DNA of 46,409 nt from a bacterium (GTDB lineage Bacteria; Verrucomicrobiota; Verrucomicrobiia; Limisphaerales; UBA8199). This document shows, piece by piece, positions 43,856 through 46,409 of this stretch (positions are counted from its first letter, which is position 1; every line of letters starts with the position of its first letter). The DNA lies in the NCBI GenBank assembly GCA_021784555.1, contig JAJYHY010000016.1, positions 1-46,409 of the forward strand. The letters are read 5' to 3'. Made by a program: the position numbers and the translations under genes. The notes beneath the pieces were generated by a model that searched no databases, was not told the DNA's origin, and worked only from the letters and a program-made list of their open reading frames with translations.

Positions 43856-45571
43856 ATGGATGAGCAGCAATTAGTAAAGCTATACATGGAGCTTACCGGG
43901 GTTCCGGAATCCGGAGCGCGGAGTGTTCTGATGTATATTGCCGTGCCGGATGAGGCCGAACCAACCCGGAATCAACTCAATGGTGTGGCCGACGGCCCGG
44001 AGGCGCAAGCGCTTGGGCCCGCGTCTTCCCCTGCGGGCATCACCGTTCCCAAGCAACGCGCGCCCAGACCAACGCTCTCGGTCGTGCAACTCTGGCTGGT
44101 GTTCGCCGCCTTGGGCCTGGCCACGATGCCGGCGCTCGCGCAACCCGCCTCCGCCGGTGGAGGGCGGTTGAAACCGTCGGCAGGGATGCAGGTTTTCCCG
44201 GGCGAGACGCCCGGGGAACTCGCCGGCGGGACGCCCGCGCGAGGCGGCCTGCCCGGGACATTGAACGGCGCTTCCGCCGGCAGCGCCCTGCCCACCAGCC
44301 CGCTTTCCCTGGCCGAGGCAGTGAACACCGCCCTTCAGCAAAACCCGAATATCCTCCGCGCGCAACAGGACCTGGAGGCAAACCAGGGAATCGTCATTCA
44401 GACGCGGGCCATCGCCATTCCCACCGTGAGCATCACGGGCAATTACCGTGCCGTGCAGCCGGGCGACATTGACACGATTTCCATTCCCGGCATTCCGAGC
44501 GGCGTCACCTTTGGCAACGACCAGACCTGGAGCTCCCAGATTCGGCTCACGCAAAACATCTATGAAGGGGGGCGCCTTCTGTCATCGCTGCGCAGCGCGC
44601 GGTTGCTCCGGCAACAGGCGCTTTTACAGTACCAGGTCACCGTTTCCGATACGGTGCTGGCGGTGCAACTTGCCTATTTCGACACGCTGTTGGCCGCCGA
44701 GCAAATCGCCGTCCAGCAGGCCTCCGTGGAGCTGCTGACCAACCAACTGGTCGATGCCCGCCGCCGGTTTGAGGCCGGCACCGTGCCGCGGTTCAACGTC
44801 CTCCGAGCCGAGGTCGAGCTGGCCAACGCGCGCCCCCGGCTCATCCGCGCCGAGAACGATTACCGTATCGACAAGAACAACCTGGCCAACGTCTTGGGAT
44901 ACAACCTGCCCAAAGGCGCCCAGGAGGAGATCCCGCTCAAACTCTCCGGCAAACTCGCCGCCCAGCCTTACAGGATCGACCTCGGCCGCGCCATCCGCCT
45001 GGCGCTCAAAGACCGCCCCGAGTTGAGCGTTTTGCGCAAAGCTCAATCTCTGCGCCGGGAGGACGTCGTCACCGCCAAGGCGGGTTACAAGCCCAGTCTC
45101 CAGGCCTTCGCCGGCTACGACGTTCACAATTCCATCTTTAGCCAGGACCTGACCTACGAGAACCACGGCTGGCTCACTGGCGTTCAGCTCAACTGGAACA
45201 TTTTCGACGGTCTGCTGACCCGCGGACGCGTCAAGGAAGCCGTTGCCCGGTATGAGCGGGCGGGCATCGACCTGCAAGACGAAGCGCGCCAGATCGAGCT
45301 CCAGGTGCGCACCGCCCATTCCAGCTTCGTCGAGGCCGAACAGGTGCTCGAATCCGACAAACAGGTCGTGGCCGAAGCGGAGGAAGCCCTGCGTTTGGCC
45401 CAGGCCCGATACGACGCCGGCACGGCTACACAACTCGACGTTCTCAGCGCCCAAACCGCCCTGACCGACGCCCGCAACACCCAGGCCCAAGCCCTTCACG
45501 ATTACATGACCGCCCGCGCCCGGCTCGAAAGAGCCATCGGCGCAAACCTGCCCGGACGGGCCGCCCAGTAG
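43856..45571 (+). CDS. TolC-family outer-membrane efflux protein with N-terminal extension
   Basis: This 571-residue protein has two outer-membrane efflux (OEP) repeats forming the TolC channel-tunnel: SLAEAVNTALQQNPNILRAQ, then QNIYEGGRLLSSLRSARLLR in repeat 1, and DLGRAIRLALKDRPELSVLR, with LNWNIFDGLLTRGRVKEAVA, in repeat 2. The end RYDAGTATQLDVLSAQTALT is the standard closing motif. The signal peptide is unusually internal, about residues 74-95 (VVQLWLVFAALGLATMPALA). It is preceded by a 73-residue segment starting MDEQQLVKLYMELTGVPESG that looks like a helical domain. No better start codon exists near the signal. No inner-membrane pump or adaptor is encoded inside the window; one may lie elsewhere. 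Confidence 0.9.
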   Translation: MDEQQLVKLYMELTGVPESGARSVLMYIAVPDEAEPTRNQLNGVADGPEAQALGPASSPAGITVPKQRAPRPTLSVVQLWLVFAALGLATMPALAQPASAGGGRLKPSAGMQVFPGETPGELAGGTPARGGLPGTLNGASAGSALPTSPLSLAEAVNTALQQNPNILRAQQDLEANQGIVIQTRAIAIPTVSITGNYRAVQPGDIDTISIPGIPSGVTFGNDQTWSSQIRLTQNIYEGGRLLSSLRSARLLRQQALLQYQVTVSDTVLAVQLAYFDTLLAAEQIAVQQASVELLTNQLVDARRRFEAGTVPRFNVLRAEVELANARPRLIRAENDYRIDKNNLANVLGYNLPKGAQEEIPLKLSGKLAAQPYRIDLGRAIRLALKDRPELSVLRKAQSLRREDVVTAKAGYKPSLQAFAGYDVHNSIFSQDLTYENHGWLTGVQLNWNIFDGLLTRGRVKEAVARYERAGIDLQDEARQIELQVRTAHSSFVEAEQVLESDKQVVAEAEEALRLAQARYDAGTATQLDVLSAQTALTDARNTQAQALHDYMTARARLERAIGANLPGRAAQ

Positions 45572-45589
45572 CATGCGGGCTTCCGCCGA

Positions 45590-46318
45590 ATGAGAGAGGA
45601 CGGCCCAACGTGCGAGGATCGCGGGCGGTGTTCCGGGACCGCTCTTGGATGGGGCCTGATGGTGGCCCTGGTTGCCGCCCTGTCTTCCGCGGCTTTTTGG
45701 AGGGTTTGCACGGGATTCTCCCCCTACGACGATATGGGCTACGTAATGCTCACGGAGAAGACCTTTTTCGCGGGGCACCCCCTCTACGATCAAACCTACA
45801 CCCAGTACGGACCCGCCTACTATGCCTACAAGCGGCTGCTGCTCGCAATAACCGGCCAGCCTCTGTCGCACGACAGCACCCTCCTTTTCGCGGCTGCTTC
45901 CTGGGTGCTGATCTCGCTGTTGTGCGCCGGCTACGTGTGGCGGGCCACCCGCAATCTGTCCTTGGCCGCTGGGACCTTGCTCGGGGTCTTCGCCATCCTC
46001 GACGTGCTGAAGAACGAACCCGGCCATCCGGAAGGCTTCTGCGTGCTCCTGATGACGGCGGCCCTCTGTTGTGCTTCCTTCTTGAGGCGCGGACGGCGCA
46101 CCTGGACTGTCCTGGGCGTTCTGGGTCTGTTAATCGGGCTGATGGGGATGACAAAAGCAAACGTGGGCGTTTTCGCGTGCCTGGCGTTTCTGCTCTGGCT
46201 GTTGCGCCTGGCCCCGGCAGGAAAGCTTAGAAGCCTCCTGTTCACGACGGCCTCGGCGGCGGCGCTGTTCCTTCCCATCGTCTTGATGCGGCGGCACCTG
46301 GCCGCTGCTGGGGCTTAG
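45590..46318 (+). CDS. Short membrane glycosyltransferase-like (PMT/GT39-type) protein, probably truncated
   Basis: This 242-residue protein has about six membrane helices (MVALVAALSSAAFWRVCTG, STLLFAAASWVLISLLCAGY, LLGVFAILDVL, LLMTAALCCASFL, LGVLGLLIGLMGM, CLAFLLWLLRLAPAG). The first extracytoplasmic loop reads SPYDDMGYVMLTEKTFFAGH then PLYDQTYTQYGPAYY. The acidic pair there is placed as in lipid-linked sugar transferases of the GT39/GT83 (PMT/ArnT) clan. Those have 500 or more residues, so a premature stop after RRHLAAAG or a natural short form must be assumed. It starts 18 bases after the TolC gene. The remaining 91 bases of the window show nothing recognisable. Confidence 0.55.
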   Translation: MREDGPTCEDRGRCSGTALGWGLMVALVAALSSAAFWRVCTGFSPYDDMGYVMLTEKTFFAGHPLYDQTYTQYGPAYYAYKRLLLAITGQPLSHDSTLLFAAASWVLISLLCAGYVWRATRNLSLAAGTLLGVFAILDVLKNEPGHPEGFCVLLMTAALCCASFLRRGRRTWTVLGVLGLLIGLMGMTKANVGVFACLAFLLWLLRLAPAGKLRSLLFTTASAAALFLPIVLMRRHLAAAGA

Positions 46319-46409
46319 GGTCCATGCATTAATAACTTTGGTCGTGAAGGCGGAGTGAGCACAATATCAAGAGGTGGGTTCTCGCCGCAGGATGTGAGGT
46401 AATCCCTCA

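Noticed and set aside
43419-43874. 151-codon frame between the sigma operon and TolC
   Set aside because: It crosses the paired palindromes, overlaps both neighbouring genes and has no recognisable domain; treated as noncoding.

Overview
The window looks like a chromosome segment of a free-living, GC-rich Gram-negative bacterium of the Verrucomicrobiota, most likely a Pedosphaera/Limisphaerales-like soil or freshwater lineage. This is inferred from gene content and style, not from a marker gene: DUF1559-like pseudopilins, GYF_2 (DUF4339) domains, a MoxR/DUF58/DUF4129/DUF4350 locus, a CotH remnant, an ECF sigma factor followed by coiled-coil membrane proteins, and dispersed palindromic repeats. 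No rRNA, tRNA, CRISPR array or complete insertion sequence was seen.

Layout. (1) 1-4444, minus strand: a C39-like papain-fold protein, an RLAN/RimK ATP-grasp ligase and a GCS2-type carboxylate-amine ligase, probably making or processing an unknown glutamyl or peptide product, followed by a lone ParE-like toxin and the 5' part of a soluble transhydrogenase. (2) 4792-7679, minus: hsp20 then lon, overlapping by four bases, with a probable terminator after lon. (3) 8055-17444, plus: ten tightly packed genes (GYF/RDD protein, two zinc-finger membrane proteins, a hypothetical, DUF4129, DUF4350, MoxR ATPase, DUF58, SpoIIM, RDD), a membrane/cell-envelope module. (4) 17310-24359, minus: two large proteins, one GYF/DUF4034-like and one 1312-residue exported protein, separated by about 700 bases holding an inverted repeat. 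(5) 24360-25547: a graveyard of gene fragments. (6) 25548-32306, plus: the F1Fo ATP synthase operon in the order B-E-F-H-A-G-D-C, interrupted by a palindromic element between F and H. (7) 32372-33035: a toxin-first toxin-antitoxin pair with a promoter/operator that seems to give a leaderless transcript. (8) 33216-35939: an old-yellow-enzyme family protein, AAA-ATPase and CotH remnants, and a pseudopilin. (9) 35957-40749: a sensor kinase and NtrC-type regulator diverging from a set of three receiver domains; the gap between them carries a -24/-12 (sigma-54) promoter match and dyads. (10) 41305-43444: ECF sigma factor, a putative anti-sigma protein with a pseudopilin-like tail, and a coiled-coil membrane protein. 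(11) 43856-46318: a TolC-family outer-membrane protein with a long N-terminal extension and a short, probably truncated, membrane glycosyltransferase-like protein.

The most unusual signals are the C39-RimK-GCS2 cluster, the anti-sigma/pseudopilin chimera, the symmetric sigma-54 promoter in front of the receiver-domain genes, the leaderless toxin-antitoxin promoter, and several dispersed elements that share one architecture: a palindrome present twice in inverted orientation.
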